A program made the translations under genes and the position numbers. Source: Siniperca chuatsi (taxonomy: Eukaryota; Chordata; Actinopteri; Centrarchiformes; Sinipercidae). From it: a stretch of 64,000 nt of DNA. The stretch lies in the NCBI RefSeq assembly GCF_020085105.1, contig NC_058055.1:6099322-6163321 (forward strand), read 5' to 3'. A model generated the notes under the pieces. The model was not told where the DNA came from, searched no databases, and saw nothing but the letters and a program-made list of their open reading frames with translations. Below are positions 1 through 12,591 of this stretch, piece by piece. Positions within the stretch are counted from its first letter, which is position 1. Every line of letters starts with the position of its first letter.

Positions 1-529
1 TTGCCCGTCAACAGAAAAAGAACTCAGCAGAAACAGAAGTCATTCTCAGTAAATGTTTGAACCTCAGCCAACTTTGGCAAAGTCATTCAACATGGGTAGT
101 CGGATAGCTATCGGACAAGCCAACACACCACATGACCATTTCTACAACCAGCCAACGTGATATTCTCCTGAGGTCGGATAATCACTTTCGAAGTTATAGG
201 ACGATCCTTATTTATCATGTCAACGCCACATAAATAAGTTATTTATACTTTTCATTTAGCTGTCACATTACAGCTAAATGGCAAGTGACGTAAAGAATGC
301 GATTCAACCATGTCAATACAGGTAATAAGATAAAGAATAACTATTAAATTTATAGTTGTTCTAACAATTATCCTTATCGCAGTGACAATGACCATTTGTA
401 CGTTAATGTTACTATAGCAGTGTGTACTCCGAGAAAACAAATACTTTTTCTAAGAATGTGTTTATGGTCGATATAACATAAGAAAGGCTTGGGTTAACAC
501 AACGTTTCTGATTACGACTTAATAGCAAT

Positions 530-558
530 ATATATATACCTATATATATATATATACC
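530..558. repeat. TA-rich microsatellite
   Basis: Two short runs of alternating TA are separated by a TACC interruption. The tract lies in what should be the first intron of the clathrin heavy chain gene. No function is implied. Confidence 0.8.
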
Positions 559-599
559 TTCTGTTTGTGTATTGCAGACTTTCGCCAGTTAACGTTATA

Positions 600-720
600 T
601 CATGAACAAGGGTGGCTAGTGTTAGCAAGAAAGCTAGATGCTAACTAAGATAAACGTCATCCACCCTGCCAAGCTAGTTAGCATAGCTCGCAAAAGCTAA
701 CTTAGCTTGTTAGCAATCCT
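600..720. other. Cluster of TTAGC/GCTAG motifs in clathrin intron 1
   Basis: Copies of GTTAGC, GCTAG, GCTAAC and AGCTAGTTAGC in both orientations are packed into about 120 bp, roughly 100 bp inside intron 1 of the clathrin heavy chain gene (minus strand). Similar clusters occur just inside intron 1 of atp5mg and of ruvbl2 in this same window. A downstream promoter element or an old repeat are both possible; the role is inferred only. Confidence 0.5.
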
Positions 721-824
721 GAACTTGTGTTTGACTTGTCTCTGGAGCCACTGAGAATCTCGTAATGATTGCGACTGAAAGACAAACTTTACCTAACAAT
801 TTAACCATTCATTCATCCACATAC

Positions 825-866
825 CTGCAGGTGCTCCTGAAAGCGAATAGGCAGGATCTGAGCCAT
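825..866 (-). CDS. cltc: Clathrin heavy chain, first coding exon (gene continues off the left edge)
   Basis: Read on the minus strand, ATG at 866-864 opens 14 codons giving MAQILPIRFQEHLQ, followed at once by a GTATGTG donor (intron starts at 824). This peptide is the invariant N-terminus of vertebrate clathrin heavy chain 1, whose first coding exon ends after this glutamine in known genes. The protein forms the three-legged triskelion that coats endocytic and trans-Golgi vesicles; this segment begins the N-terminal beta-propeller that binds adaptors. The start context (CCGCCATGG) is strong. The remaining exons are not in the window. Which teleost duplicate (a or b) it is cannot be decided from 14 residues. 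Confidence 0.92.
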
Positions 867-1200
867 GGCGGTTCCTCTCTCTCTCTCCTCCGGTCTCTTC
901 TAATGCTAACAAACTACGGCGTCTTCTCTCAGATCCTAGCCGGACAGCCAGGGAGCCTCTAGTCTAAAGTCCAAATGAATTAATTCTAAGCCTTGTGTAA
1001 AACGTGCTGTCGGTGTGATGGTACTTTTTTATTCGTCCCTAAACTGTTTACTTGCGGGCTTCCCCTGGCTAACGACTGACTGCCACTACACCGACTCCCT
1101 GAACCTGCAATGGCGGTGGAGGTTGGTCAGCAGAGAAAACATCCCGGAAATGGAAGTGCACTCAATAAGGCGGATGAATACGCAGTCACACTTTTTTAAA
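867..1200 (-). promoter_or_regulatory. cltc: Clathrin heavy chain 5' UTR and presumed promoter
   Basis: This is the stretch directly upstream of the clathrin start codon on the minus strand. It has no obvious TATA box. It carries an ATGGCGG core near 1108-1118, resembling a YY1 site common near housekeeping promoters. The transcription start cannot be placed from sequence. No divergent partner gene is visible to the right. Confidence 0.5.
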
Positions 1201-4200
1201 ACTGCATTATGGCGTGTATAATTACTATTTCATTAATACATTTACAGTGTTTTATATTCTCTTTGAAATACAAAACAGCGACACAAGACGTCAACATACA
1301 AATCTATAAGAACAAGTGTAAAACTGGAACTATTTCTTTCTATTCGCCCTTTGATTTTTGCCACATCATTCGTCTTTGTAAATTAACGTCAGTCCTACGT
1401 GTTGTACACTTGTTCCTCTCAGCCAATCAGAACACTCCGAACTCAAGCCAGAAATTCAACTTTTTCTTGTATTCAGTAACATCTATTCAACATTAATTGT
1501 ATTTAAATTGGGTTGCATATGCTCCCAGTCTGTATGCTTCACATTATCTCTTATCATATGATAATAAATCTTGACCAACCTTGATTTATTTGCATTTTGT
1601 TAGAGATTACTGGTAATTACCCACAATTCACTTTAAAGGAATGAACTTTCACCTACACTGATCATCTGGACACACATTGCTATTATATGTACATAAACGT
1701 GTGCATGCAGTATGTGTGTGGTTGTGTCCCACTACACATACTACAGAATGTATTAAGCAGACAGCTTGTTCATACTGACATAGTTGTCCTACACAAACTA
1801 TTACGCCACAACCAAAGCTTGCAAGCAAAGCAAAATATGATGAAGTATTTTTTGGGAACCTTATTTTCCTTGTTACACTGAAATATAACTTCAAATGTAA
1901 GAAATAAGCATCATTTCATGTCATTCTCTCAAGACAATCTGAGAAATGAAAATTATAGGCTATAAAATAATGATCTTCATTCAAGTCTTTAAGCAGGATT
2001 CGTGTGTTTTGGTCAGAATCATGCAATATCTGTTGGGTGGAGTGTGAACGTAAGTGATCACTTCCCTTTTTTACATCCACAATTTCTTTTGGCAGAGGAT
2101 GTAACCATATTGCTCAATGTAAAACTGAATGCTGGGAACATCACCCCTCAAATGAGCTGACCTTTTAGCAGAGATGTCATTCTGCTGAGCCAGCAATTGT
2201 GGCTTCTGAAGAAAAGAGTGGTTGCAGGAAAATTAGCACATAGTATTTGTCTCTATAGCATCATTTGCAAACCAGTATACTATTTTTTAAAGAATTTTTC
2301 TTTGTGTCAATATCTACTGAATAATACCATTAAAATTAAGTCAATCCTCCTGTTAAAAAGCATTGGTACAGAGATGCCAGCCAAATGAAAGGACCAGATC
2401 AGTGCCAAAAATCTACTCTAAACAGTGGAGACATATGTTAGAGCTATGTTTTTGAGGATAAATGACTTGAACAAGTACATCAGGTGTAAATTTATTAGGA
2501 GTGTAACATCACTCTTTAATTGTTGATGGAGAATCTCCAACATCCAACATTATAGGACTCATTCACACACTCACACATTCACACCAGCTGCTTTTCCAAA
2601 TGAAGAGTGTATTTGTGCATTCAGATGAAATGATGTTGTTACTTTGCTATTTTCTGTGGTGTCATTATAACGAATTGTCCAAAGAGCATCAGTCCAAGAG
2701 CATCACTGTCCTACCAGAAAACATCTGGATTGTGATCCACCCAGAAGGATCCTCTGGCCAAAACTACTCAAAAAAAAAAACAAAAAAAAAAAACTTGACT
2801 GAAACATTTCACAATCAAATGTTATGGGGAAGTGTTTGGGGTACGGTGCATAATTTACACAAATGTTCAAGAAAGAATTCCTGCATCATAAACCTGCATC
2901 ACCATATTCACATTAAAGGAATCTAGATTGTTAAATATTTCATTTAAAACTCACAAATAACATTTACCACCAATGTTTTTACTTCAGATCTTAGCCTAAT
3001 TCATACAAAATAGAAGATGCTACATCTAAAAAGCTGCATTACTGTAACACAAATAACTGTTCTTAGCACTAAATGTATGAATAAACCCCCCCTAAACATA
3101 ATGCCTGAGCAATCATGAATCAATAAATAATTGGCTTTACACTCCAGAGCATAAATTAATGAATTTCAGAGGAGACCAGTCTCTGCTGAGATGACAGAGA
3201 ACTGCATGGAGATTAAATTGTTGGGTTTTGTTTCCCACCTGGGACCAAGTCTAATAAACCTGGACCAAACCAACTATGAGAGGCAGAGGGTGTAGTAGAG
3301 GCCGTCCTGAATAGACCATTCACGCTGCTGTTGCCATGGATTCACAGACTGAGGAAACACAAGACACAGACACTAACAGAGAAGCCATGTGTGTCACGAT
3401 AAAAGAGTGGCCTTTGGACTTTCTGCAAGGATGTCACACAGGCCCGCTGAGGCTGAGATGAGCTCAGGCTCCATGCAAAATGAAGGGCAGCATTGGTAGC
3501 TCTGCAGCTTTTGCCCTTGTCTTTCTTTATAGACTGACTAACAAGATGTCCCCTTCTCTAGTTAATGTATCTCATCTCCCGCAGCTCAACAAGGAGTCAA
3601 GTGAGGTCCACAGAAGAGCAGCCATGCTTGGACTTGAGATATGTGTAGCAAATGGGATCATGCTTATAAAAAGGTAACTGTCTCCTTTACAGTTTTGACC
3701 GTTAGTACACTCCAGTGCTCTGGCAAGGATTTAGGCACAGATGGGAGCTCTGTGTCTTCCTGTGGCTGGGAGGATCCCATTAGGGATGACTGAGCGGGAC
3801 TGAAACTTGGAACCAGAATCAGGATTGAGAAGCCCTGTTGGCTCTTTGATTCTCTTTCTTTCTCTTTCCTTCTCCTCTGTCTCTCTCTATCATTCTCCAC
3901 TTTAAGAAGGTGGAGGTTAGGGGAATGTCATCGCACAAACATACTGTATACATATATACTTTCAGTTATTTCTCTTTCTTGTCTCTCTCGTCATTTAGCA
4001 GGTTCAAGTTCATTCAGCTGCCTGTTTCATTGTCAGGAGGATGGTAATACCACCACTATTGTAAACTTAACAATATTTTGTCTATCTGCTAAGTTGAACT
4101 ATAATACACATTCTAAATAATGCTTGCACAAATCAGGTGGAGTCACATATTTTCATTTATTTTTCATAAACTCACATTATATTGTAGCCTAACCTTTGAG

Positions 4201-4640
4201 CGTCAGCAGAGATGAAGTTACTAATTGACTGTGTGCGGGCCTTTGCACCTTGCAAGCAAGAGGAAGAGTAGTTTGTCACAAGTTACAAATACCAGTCTAA
4301 GGAGGGACCATTAAAGTCAAATAATTTTGATGCAAGACCTGAATGGTGAACTGCTCAAAGTTTGGCCCTGTTGCTGTCTTTGCACTTTGGTTACATGTAT
4401 GTATGAGTCAGCTGCCCCCATTGTACTAAAAGACAGGATTCAAAACCTACAGTCAAACCTGTTTTCCCAAAAAATAAACATACTTTTAGAGCTTGTGATT
4501 GACTTAGCCTGTCACAAATACTAGAATATGTTCAAGTAACAACAAATACAATGTTCCTTAGCATGTTTAATTGAAATTATACGTAATTTCAATAAAAATG
4601 GTAAAACTGTTTTCAGTGCAGACATATTTCATTTGGATTT
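1201..4640. other. Intergenic DNA, no gene recognised
   Basis: Only short chance ORFs are present (for example near 2600-2926), without family motifs or paired splice signals. It contains an A-rich run near 2769-2792 and AT-rich non-coding sequence. Nothing here supports a gene. Confidence 0.6.
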
Positions 4641-4644
4641 TGTT

Positions 4645-4656
4645 GCCATCTAGTGG
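4645..4656 (-). promoter_or_regulatory. CTCF-core-like motif
   Basis: GCCATCTAGTGG is a full match to the reverse complement of the common CTCF core CCASYAGRKGGC. It stands alone in non-coding DNA between clathrin and pdzd3. A 12-bp match can occur by chance; occupancy is unknown. Confidence 0.3.
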
Positions 4657-4956
4657 ACTGAGGCTTCAATTAGCTATTGTTGGCTTTAATTAGATACAGT
4701 TTTAATTTGCTGAAGAGTGTTGCATCTATTCTCATGTTGAAAAGAGTGATACTATCATAGGAACTGTATGTTTTTGGTGCAGTTGAATTTGTACAGCACT
4801 TGTAAGTATGATGATAAACTGCACGTCTAATTCCTGAAATATAAAAAACAGTGTTAGAAGGCTCTTAAATAGAAAGTGAATTGTTAGGGAAAAACAGAAG
4901 TTCCCTAACAATGAATGTCCATACTTCATAGTGGTATTATTACAGTAAGTCATTTT

Positions 4957-5058
4957 CTGGCAGTAGAGTATTCTGGACATGCAGTGCCACCTTCTGCAGA
5001 AACATAGTACTAGAGGCTCAACAGGTGGCACTGCATTTCCAGAATACTCTACTGCCAG
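4957..5058. repeat. Near-perfect 36-bp inverted repeat (hairpin)
   Basis: The left arm at 4957-4992 and the right arm at 5023-5058 are reverse complements at 35 of 36 positions (one C/A difference), around a 30-nt loop. The arms begin CTGGCAGTAGAGTATTCTGG and end in AGTGCCACCT. Such a long, almost unbroken stem is unlikely by chance. It could be a young foldback element, a precursor of small RNAs, or a local inverted duplication. No target duplication is obvious at its ends. Confidence 0.85.
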
Positions 5059-5059
5059 A

Positions 5060-7490
5060 GTCTTGGTAATTTGTCTACCAGCAAGCCTCTCTACGTCTGT
5101 GGCTTTGTGACTTAATCCATGCATACAGTACTTCCCTAACAGCATCTGAATACTTGCCATGCTCAAAGGTGGCAATGCTAGTCTGACTCTGTACGTGCCC
5201 ATCTGGTTTATCTTGAATTGCAGCATGCTCTCCCCTCAAAAACGTTTAACTGCCTTGTAAAGGAACCACAGGTTATCAATGATCTAACAACCAAATGTTC
5301 CAATCAGAGGTGTGTGTTTAAACATGAACAAAAAAAAAAAGCTTTCTCTTTCCTGGACACCAAATAAAGATTTGTTTCCTGCAATCACATTCATAACCTG
5401 TCTTGTGCATGTTTTGGAGCTATCACACGTGGATGGCTATACACGCACATGGACATGAACACACAGTCACACACTGACGGTGCTGGGTGGAACACTATGG
5501 AAACCGATTAAATAAACCATAATGGGTGCTTTTACTAGTAATTGTGTTAAAAGTATCATCTCTCCACATTAAACCTTTATGTTTAAACAGATGTGCACAT
5601 AACTCTCGCTGCCTAAGTTCATGGGAGAGACTCTCAGTGGGTGAGAGGTCATGCCACGAGCCTGTGTGTGCAGTGGAGGGCACAATCTATGGTTTTGGGT
5701 TGTAACAACTTGTATTTGGTCAGAAATTATTAATAAGCAACGACTAAAATCTGGGGCATATTTTCCAATTTGCATTTTTTAAAAGGGTGTTTACCATGAA
5801 TGTCAGTGCATGATAAATACTTGTCCTGCATGGTTTATTGTTTTGTCTGTTTTGAGGTTTTAGCACGCAGAAAAGCACATCGGAGTTGAGCGTCTTGACT
5901 CATTATCATTTCTGAAATCTGGAGCTCATACTGTATGAACATTAAAGATGCTGGAGGTCATCACTTTAATTTCCTCATATCTCCTGTAACATTTTATCCA
6001 GAGAAATATGAGGGCTGACTGTTGAATGCTGACAAAGAGGAATCACAATCAAATTAGTTAAAAAAATATGGTGAAATGACAAAATTATGAACCCAGTTAA
6101 TAAGCTCCTATCTCCACTACTGTGTCTCTAAGTGTTGTATGGCTTCTTGAAACCCTTAATACTGTTTTGGTTTCTTATCACCCTCCGTCATCCTCATTTT
6201 CTCTGTATTTCCAGTCAATCAGTTCTTAGTCATGCTCACCATGGGCATCAGCACCATTCCTTCTGCTGCAACATCAGCTGAACTGTAAATCACTACTCTG
6301 CTATTTTTACTGGAATGTTTGCCTGTTTGTGCAACTTGTAACTGAGCTCTGGCCTTGGCACCGACAGTCAGGCTTGAATGGTCACAGATAGTAGTAACTT
6401 TTCCAAAATAACAAGATGAAAGTCATTCATTGAGGCAGAACTGTATGGAATGATCTTGTTATGTGCTTCGTACTTTCAGTCAACAGTACAATGCACATTG
6501 CACACAGACATTACACATAGGTATGTGTGTTCAAGACTTCACACACTAATTAAACATTAAGCCTGGTGTCCCTCAAAGGGAGGAGTCTCTCTGTAGTCAG
6601 AATAAATGTTTGGACGTACAGTACTCCCGCTGTTAAATCCCTCTGTGTGGTTGACTGATGACCTGATAGGAAAGAGACACAACATGAGATCAAGTACAGG
6701 TAACACATTCAAACCTATCCTAATCTTTGTTTTCCAGCTAACTTATCTGAGCTGTCTCATCCATGTTGTCCTTTTTTGTATTTTACTGTGTATCTGTATA
6801 TTTTTTTTACATTTTGAACTCTCAATGTATTTCTCATGCCTGTGCCATCTTTGTATTCTTCTGTGCTGCATTTAGGATCAAATTTAGACCACACAGTGTT
6901 AACAACCATATGTCTAATGAAATGTTAAATAGAACACTTGACTTGATGTCTATACCTTGACTTGTTGAACATGTTCAGTATATCCGTTTGGATAGTGCTT
7001 CCAAGTTTAAGAAAATGATATTTTCTATTTGTGATCACCATTCACAACCCCAAATTCTCATCTTTATAAAGTAAGAAAGCTGATTGTGACTATTCAACAG
7101 ACCCAGTTGAGCTTCAGCAGTTTTTTTTTTTTTTTTTTTGTGTATTTAGAGGACCACTATGCCCTAGAACATTAAAAAGAAGGTTTATGGTGGGGAAAAG
7201 CAAACAGTGACCCATTAGCTGCACCTAAGTGCCTGTGGTATAAGCTATTCAGGAGAGGGGCTGCTTTGCCACGTAGATGTGATGTGATAGATGGATTTCA
7301 TCTGGGAGCAGAGAGTTTCTAAACGTCTTACATTATCATTACTGTTTTCATTTTACACTGTATCAGAAAAACAAGGACTCAGTGTCACAGACATGGTGAA
7401 CCAAACAGATAAGCAGTGTAGAGGACAGTGACGGTTTAGTCAGTACGGTGAGATGAGTAATGAGCAAATTATTATTTTATTTTATTTTTC
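5060..7490. other. Intergenic DNA, no gene recognised
   Basis: AT-rich non-coding sequence with a poly-A run near 5328-5340 and a poly-T run at about 7122-7139. Short ORFs in it lack any recognisable domain. Confidence 0.55.
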
Positions 7491-7494
7491 TTTA

Positions 7495-7838
7495 ACCTTT
7501 ATTTATACAGGATTGGTTGGCTGAGCGGATACATGCTCTTTTACGACAAAGCCCTGTTAACAGTTTTGTAGAATAATAGAAACAAAACAACAAGGACAGA
7601 CAATAAACATAACAAGACACAGAGAGGTAGAATGGACTGTACTTATATAGCACCTTTCTAGTCTTTCTGACTACTCAAAGCACTTCAACTACATATCTCA
7701 TTCACACAGCGATGGCAGAACTGCTCATCAAAGTAACTAAGCATTCTAACTAAGCACTAAGCACAGCCCTCAGGAGCAATTTGGGCAGTGTCTTGTCCAA
7801 GGACACTTGTGGGCTGGAGGAAGCCGGGATGTTTTTTA
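7495..7838. repeat. Teleost dispersed repeat fragments
   Basis: Two adjacent pieces are seen. About 7495-7625 starts with TTTAACCTTTATTTATACAGG, a wording common in fish dispersed repeats. About 7632-7838 contains TATATAGCACCTTTCTAGTC, then CTCAAAGCACTTCAACTACA and AGTGTCTTGTCCAAGGACAC, which I recognise as a very common fish interspersed family. The exact superfamily is not assigned. Confidence 0.6.
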
Positions 7839-7842
7839 TTTG

Positions 7843-8096
7843 ACAGTTCATGCACTATTACTTACTACTTGTATTCTATGTAATCAGTAAACCCACTTTG
7901 TACACTTATTTTAATTTTATACTTATATCCACTTGGTACTTAATTTATCTTACCTGTATTATTGTGTATTATGTTTTTGGATTAGTACTTCTATTCCTGT
8001 GTGCATTGACGTGATAGTGAGCTGCTGTAACAAAAGAGTTTCCCCTCGGGGATCAATAAAGTATTTCTGATTCTGATTCAGATTCTGATTGAAGGC
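7843..8096 (+). mobile_element. 3' tail of a non-LTR retrotransposon, copy 1
   Basis: The segment ends in TTTCCCCTCGGGGATCAATA, AAGTATTTCTGATTC and a short run of GATTCT-like units, the usual 3' end of a widespread fish LINE tail. Upstream text such as CCCACTTTGTACACTTATTT and GTACTTCTATTCCTGTGTGC recurs in reverse orientation at 17373-17580. Only the untranslated tail is present; no reverse-transcriptase sequence remains. The family is not assigned with certainty. Confidence 0.7.
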
Positions 8097-8637
8097 TTAA
8101 GTGTATTTTTCTCTGACAATATCAGTATCTCATTTATGTAAAAATGCTGTTTGACTGTTTTGATTCTTTATCTGTCACATGTTCATTAGACATTTGCAAC
8201 TTTAAGGTTTTTAATGTTCTTTAATCCCCTCCCCTTTTAGAGAGGACAAAGACTAAAGATAATCACATAAAGTCAGACCCTGTTTTATGGTGTCTCAGCT
8301 GATAGTCAGCAGATATGTCATCCAAGGCTCAAATACCAGTCTTACTGTTAAGCTGATGCCTCACAGTTTAGTACGGAACCACGCAGACATTCACAGAGCT
8401 GTAAGTTCAAATTAATATATCATAATGTGAATGACAGTTAATGATCATATCTGATTTGTGTTGCTATGTTGAAAAATTTGATCTGGGCTGTGTGGTATCA
8501 ATGCAGATTAAAAATGACTATGGTAACGACATCACATATTTTGGTAAATATGTATGGAAATGTGTGAATATTGAATTTCACTACCTGAATTTTACGCTGC
8601 TAAAGTCATTAAATTGATATAATCCCTGTTTTTCAAG

Positions 8638-8665
8638 GTTTGGTGGAAATCATAGGGTTGACAGA
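8638..8665 (+). other. pdzd3: Possible 28-bp upstream exon of pdzd3
   Basis: A pyrimidine-rich stretch ending in TTTTTCAAG precedes 28 bp that are followed by a GTAAGTA donor. In the phase needed by the next exon it stays open (reading LVEIIGLTE), but I find no in-frame start codon upstream. It may be a real micro-exon, a 5' UTR exon or chance. A good GTAAGT donor also lies at about 8401. Confidence 0.3.
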
Positions 8666-9294
8666 GTAAGTATGCCTTTCATCTAATTGTTTGCACCAAT
8701 GTTTATACATTTTGAAATACCCTCATTATTTCAGTTCAAACTTATGTGACTGCTCTACTGTTACTACTAATAAAATAATGAAGATGATCAGGTACGGCAT
8801 AGAACAGAGTTAGAACAGAGTTGGACATTTAGCTTGAAAAACAGAATTACAGCGTTCATGCCTCCCCATAACTATATCACATTAATGTTTAGTACATATA
8901 GCTTGGCAGGAATTTTAAAAAGTGTAATTGACTTGGCTTGGCATTTGGAACATAGTAATCTTTAAGACTTTGGGCCCAAGATAAGGCCAACTATGCACAG
9001 ATAAATGCTGTTGTTATTTTAAATATAATAACATACGAGGTTATACAATACACTAAAAATTGTATTGTAATTGTAATTGATGCAATTGATCGATTACTTT
9101 CTTTGAAATTCAGAAAAACAAATATGGCATTTTTACTGCATAGTAATTTATCTTTTTAAACGTTAATTTTAGAGGGCCATAAAGAAAGAATATAGTTCAC
9201 TTTACTTTGATTTTTTCTATACCTGCCAAATTTAATAGTCAGTAGTTTGTAACTGAAAACTTAAGTCAAATGTCTCACATCTCTCCTTTTGCAG

Positions 9295-11442
9295 GAAATT
9301 TACATTTAATCCTAGAGAAGGAATAGACAACCCAGTGATGGTCATCACAGATGACGCAGGTATCTTGCATACAAATGTCTAATTATCTTCTGTGTATCAG
9401 ACCATGAGGAAACTCTGCTCTGAGAAGGTGTGACAGCACTTTTCTGTCTCTTCTTGCTCAGACTCTGTGTCGACACCCAGCCCACGTCTGTGTGTTCTTA
9501 AACGAGAGGAAGGGGAGTCCTACGGCTTCCATCTGCGGGTGGAGAGGGGACGCCAGGGTCACGTAATCAGAAATGTCGTGGCAGGAGGAGTGGCAGAGCG
9601 CACTGGACTTCAAGATGGAGACAGGCTTCTGGAGGTCAACAACTGCTATGTTGATGATGTTCCTCACCCTGAGGTAAGATGAGCTCCCTACATTATTAAA
9701 CTGACAGAGACCTCCCCAAAGGACTGATGAGATTCTAACAGGAACTACTGTATTTCGCTTTTTATGAATCAGGTAGCGAGGAAGATAAAGCTAAGCGGAC
9801 ACCAGTTATGTTTATTAGTGTTGGATGGGGAGGAGTATGAGCAGGGTACGTCCCGAGGTCAAGACCTCCGAGGTCTGGCCAGCGCGCATAAGGGCGAGGG
9901 ATGCAAACCACCCAGACTCTGCCACATCACCAGGCATCCTGTCTCTGGTCTGGGCATCAACTTCACACCCATTGAAGGTAACACTTCTCCTGGTAATCAC
10001 AACGAGTCCAAGGTTCGAGATTAGCTGTCTAACAGAAGGACGTCAAGTTGAGGTCTGTGCAGTGTTATCCAGTTGCTCTTCCTGTTTCTGCTCTGTAGGG
10101 GAGAAAGGTCGCTTCTCTGTGAGCCTGGTTGCAGGAGGTGCAGCTGAAAAGGCAGGGGTGTGTAAGGGAGATCACCTGGTGTGGATGAACGGAGCAACAG
10201 TGTCCGATCTCACACACTCTGCACTCAGCAGGATGGTACGAAGTCTGTTTTGATAATCAACTTTAAAAAAGTAGTCACAACTCTTTCGCTGTAAGCTGTT
10301 TGGCTGTCATTTACTCCAAAACTGGTTATTAAACGTATATGGCCTAAAAAAGGCCGTTTCTAATAAAGGATGCAACTGAAAAATATAAATGAAAACATAC
10401 ATATAAAATCTTTAAAAAACACATGCACACAAACAATAGGTCCACTTACAATTACAAGACTGAAGTTATTATGTCCAGCCTTAACTAGCTAATAATGTTT
10501 TGCTGTAGATGAAAAAATGTGGTGATCACATCACCATCCTAGTGATTGACAGTGAGAGTGAGAAGAACTACATGCAACAGCGGATGCCCATCCTGCCCAC
10601 CATGGCTGTTCCATATAACCTGCCATATAGAGCCCGAAAACTCCATCTGCTCTCTGGGCCTGGGGGCTACGGCTTCCTCCTTCGGCTGGAAAAGGCGCCA
10701 TCAGGACGCACATGTGAGAGGACAAAAAGAGCGTAAAACTCAAACACAAGCATTCTAGACTTAAGTCTTTGATTTAAATATCTGTGTATTTTCGAATAAT
10801 AGCTCATGTTCTGCGGGAGATGGACAGCGGCGGCCCAGCAGAGAGGGCAGGTATGCACGATGGAGAGCTGCTGCTGGAGGTCAATGGAGAGTCAGTGGAG
10901 TCACTTAAGCATGAGGAGATTGTGGACAGAGTGAGACTGAGTGGACAACACATCTCTCTCACCACCATCACTCCCCAGGGGCAGGAGTTTTACACTCAGG
11001 TAGACATCACTTACTAGATACATGTCTTTTCCAACACACAATTTTTTAAATATCCAAATGCTTAGGATGTGGTCCTAACCAAACAAAAAATGATTCTGCA
11101 TTTTTATCTTCAAAAAGTGGAGATGAAAAACCCCCCCCATCAGAAATCCATTTGGAAGCCATATCTAAACATAATTCACATCCAGATAAGAGTCAGTGTT
11201 TACAGTTTCTTTCCTTTGATTTGTTTCTGCAGTTAGGTCTATCACCCCTTCTCTTCTGTGAGGATGATGCTGTTGAGAGGGAAAAGGAGAGCAGTACACC
11301 TACCAGAGATATCACTGACAGTGAGGTAAAAAAAAACTATTATTTGCACATGTATTAATTCATCAGCGACCACAATCTTTACCATCTTTTCTTGTTTGTA
11401 TCTCAGCAGGAGGAAGAAAGTTATGAGATATCATTTTTGTGA
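9295..11442 (+). CDS. pdzd3: Three-PDZ scaffold protein, NHERF4/PDZD3-like (start incomplete)
   Basis: Eight exons splice in frame: 9295-9359, 9462-9673, 9773-9977, 10099-10235, 10509-10713, 10803-10999, 11233-11325 and 11407-11442, about 382 codons to TGA. The protein opens KFTFNPREGIDNP and holds three PDZ domains whose carboxylate-binding loops read YGFHL, LGINF and YGFLL. It ends with FYTQLGLSPLLFCED and an acidic tail. Known NHERF proteins tether transporters and receptors to the apical cortex of epithelial cells. Domain order and the linker QQRMPILP fit NHERF4 better than PDZK1 (NHERF3), which has four PDZ domains; only three are seen here. The true start is not found: either an upstream exon supplies it or ATG at 9338 is used. 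The last acceptor is a tandem CAGCAG that may add or drop one residue. Confidence 0.82.
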
Positions 11443-12550
11443 GCGACCAAGATACTCGCACAATTCTGAAGACATTCCCCCGATATCACATGGCTACTGA
11501 AGAGACTTCAGACTGAGCTGAACAAGACAAACATGTCTAATATTATTATATTGGCCAAGATGTCTCAAACTTATCCCAGGGTTTGACAAAGGAATCCAAA
11601 CAATGAAACAGATAAAATAAGCTAAATGAAACTGTAATATTGTCAGTTGTACAAATCACAAAGACATTTTGTAATGTGTATGTGTATCTATAGATGTAGA
11701 ACATTTAATCTTAGACAACAACTGCCACATATGATCTCAATCAGAAGAAATACAGAATAAATATAATGGTGTCCACAGTTTAAAGGATCATAATCTTTAT
11801 AAACTAAATTTCTTATTGTACTGAGATGAATGGAACCCAGTGGCTGTGTGTTAGCGGAAACACATTCGGAAATCTTAAAAATGATCAGCAGTAATGTAAT
11901 GTACTCATGATAAATGGGAAAACACTGGTATGGCACTTTAATGTTTTAAAAAATAATTAAATATAATACATTTAATTGTATTGTTTTGGGTGTGAGTGGA
12001 GGGTTATGCACATGTGTTTTGAGTATTACATATAAAACATTATGTTTATTGAGAATGTAGCTGAAATATAGCTGAAATAATATGGATATGAATATTTACC
12101 AACAATTTGCCATGTTGAACTCCCAAAGATTCCATAGCCTAATACATAATACAAACGCATAAAAGGGCAATGTGCAAAATGAATGAAAGCATCACACGAT
12201 ACAAGTTTCTAGACAAATGTAAAAGCGGTGGTGTGAAGTGTTTTAGCAGAATTTATGTATCCATAAACCAAGATTTTTATGTAACTGATCTGACCAAATA
12301 TATTAAAAGTCTAATTGTCCATGACATCATTTGGTGGTGTTGAGATCTTGACTGAGATGTGATCTGATGGATAGATCATGCTCTGTCCTAAGTTTGGTCT
12401 GTGTGTTGTTACTCTCATTAATTTGCCAGTTACCTAAACCTTTCAGGCCACATGCCTGGAAAGGTATACGTGACCGGGAATGGATCTCATAAATTTCCTT
12501 AACATGATATCTCACGTTTTCTTGGTGAATAGCCAACATTTAAACCTGGA

Positions 12551-12568
12551 TACTATAATATTATAGTA
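12551..12568. repeat. Perfect 18-bp AT-rich palindrome
   Basis: TACTATAATATTATAGTA reads the same on both strands. It lies 24 bp before another inverted repeat. AT-rich palindromes arise easily by chance, so its meaning is uncertain. Confidence 0.7.
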
Positions 12569-12591
12569 TACTAAATAATAAAATGTCTGTC

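Noticed and set aside
2600-2926. 108-codon ORF on plus
   Set aside because: It includes a poly-A derived lysine run and no family resemblance or splice context.
4732-5226. 164-codon open frame on minus across the hairpin
   Set aside because: No domain, and it reads through both arms of the inverted repeat; a chance ORF.
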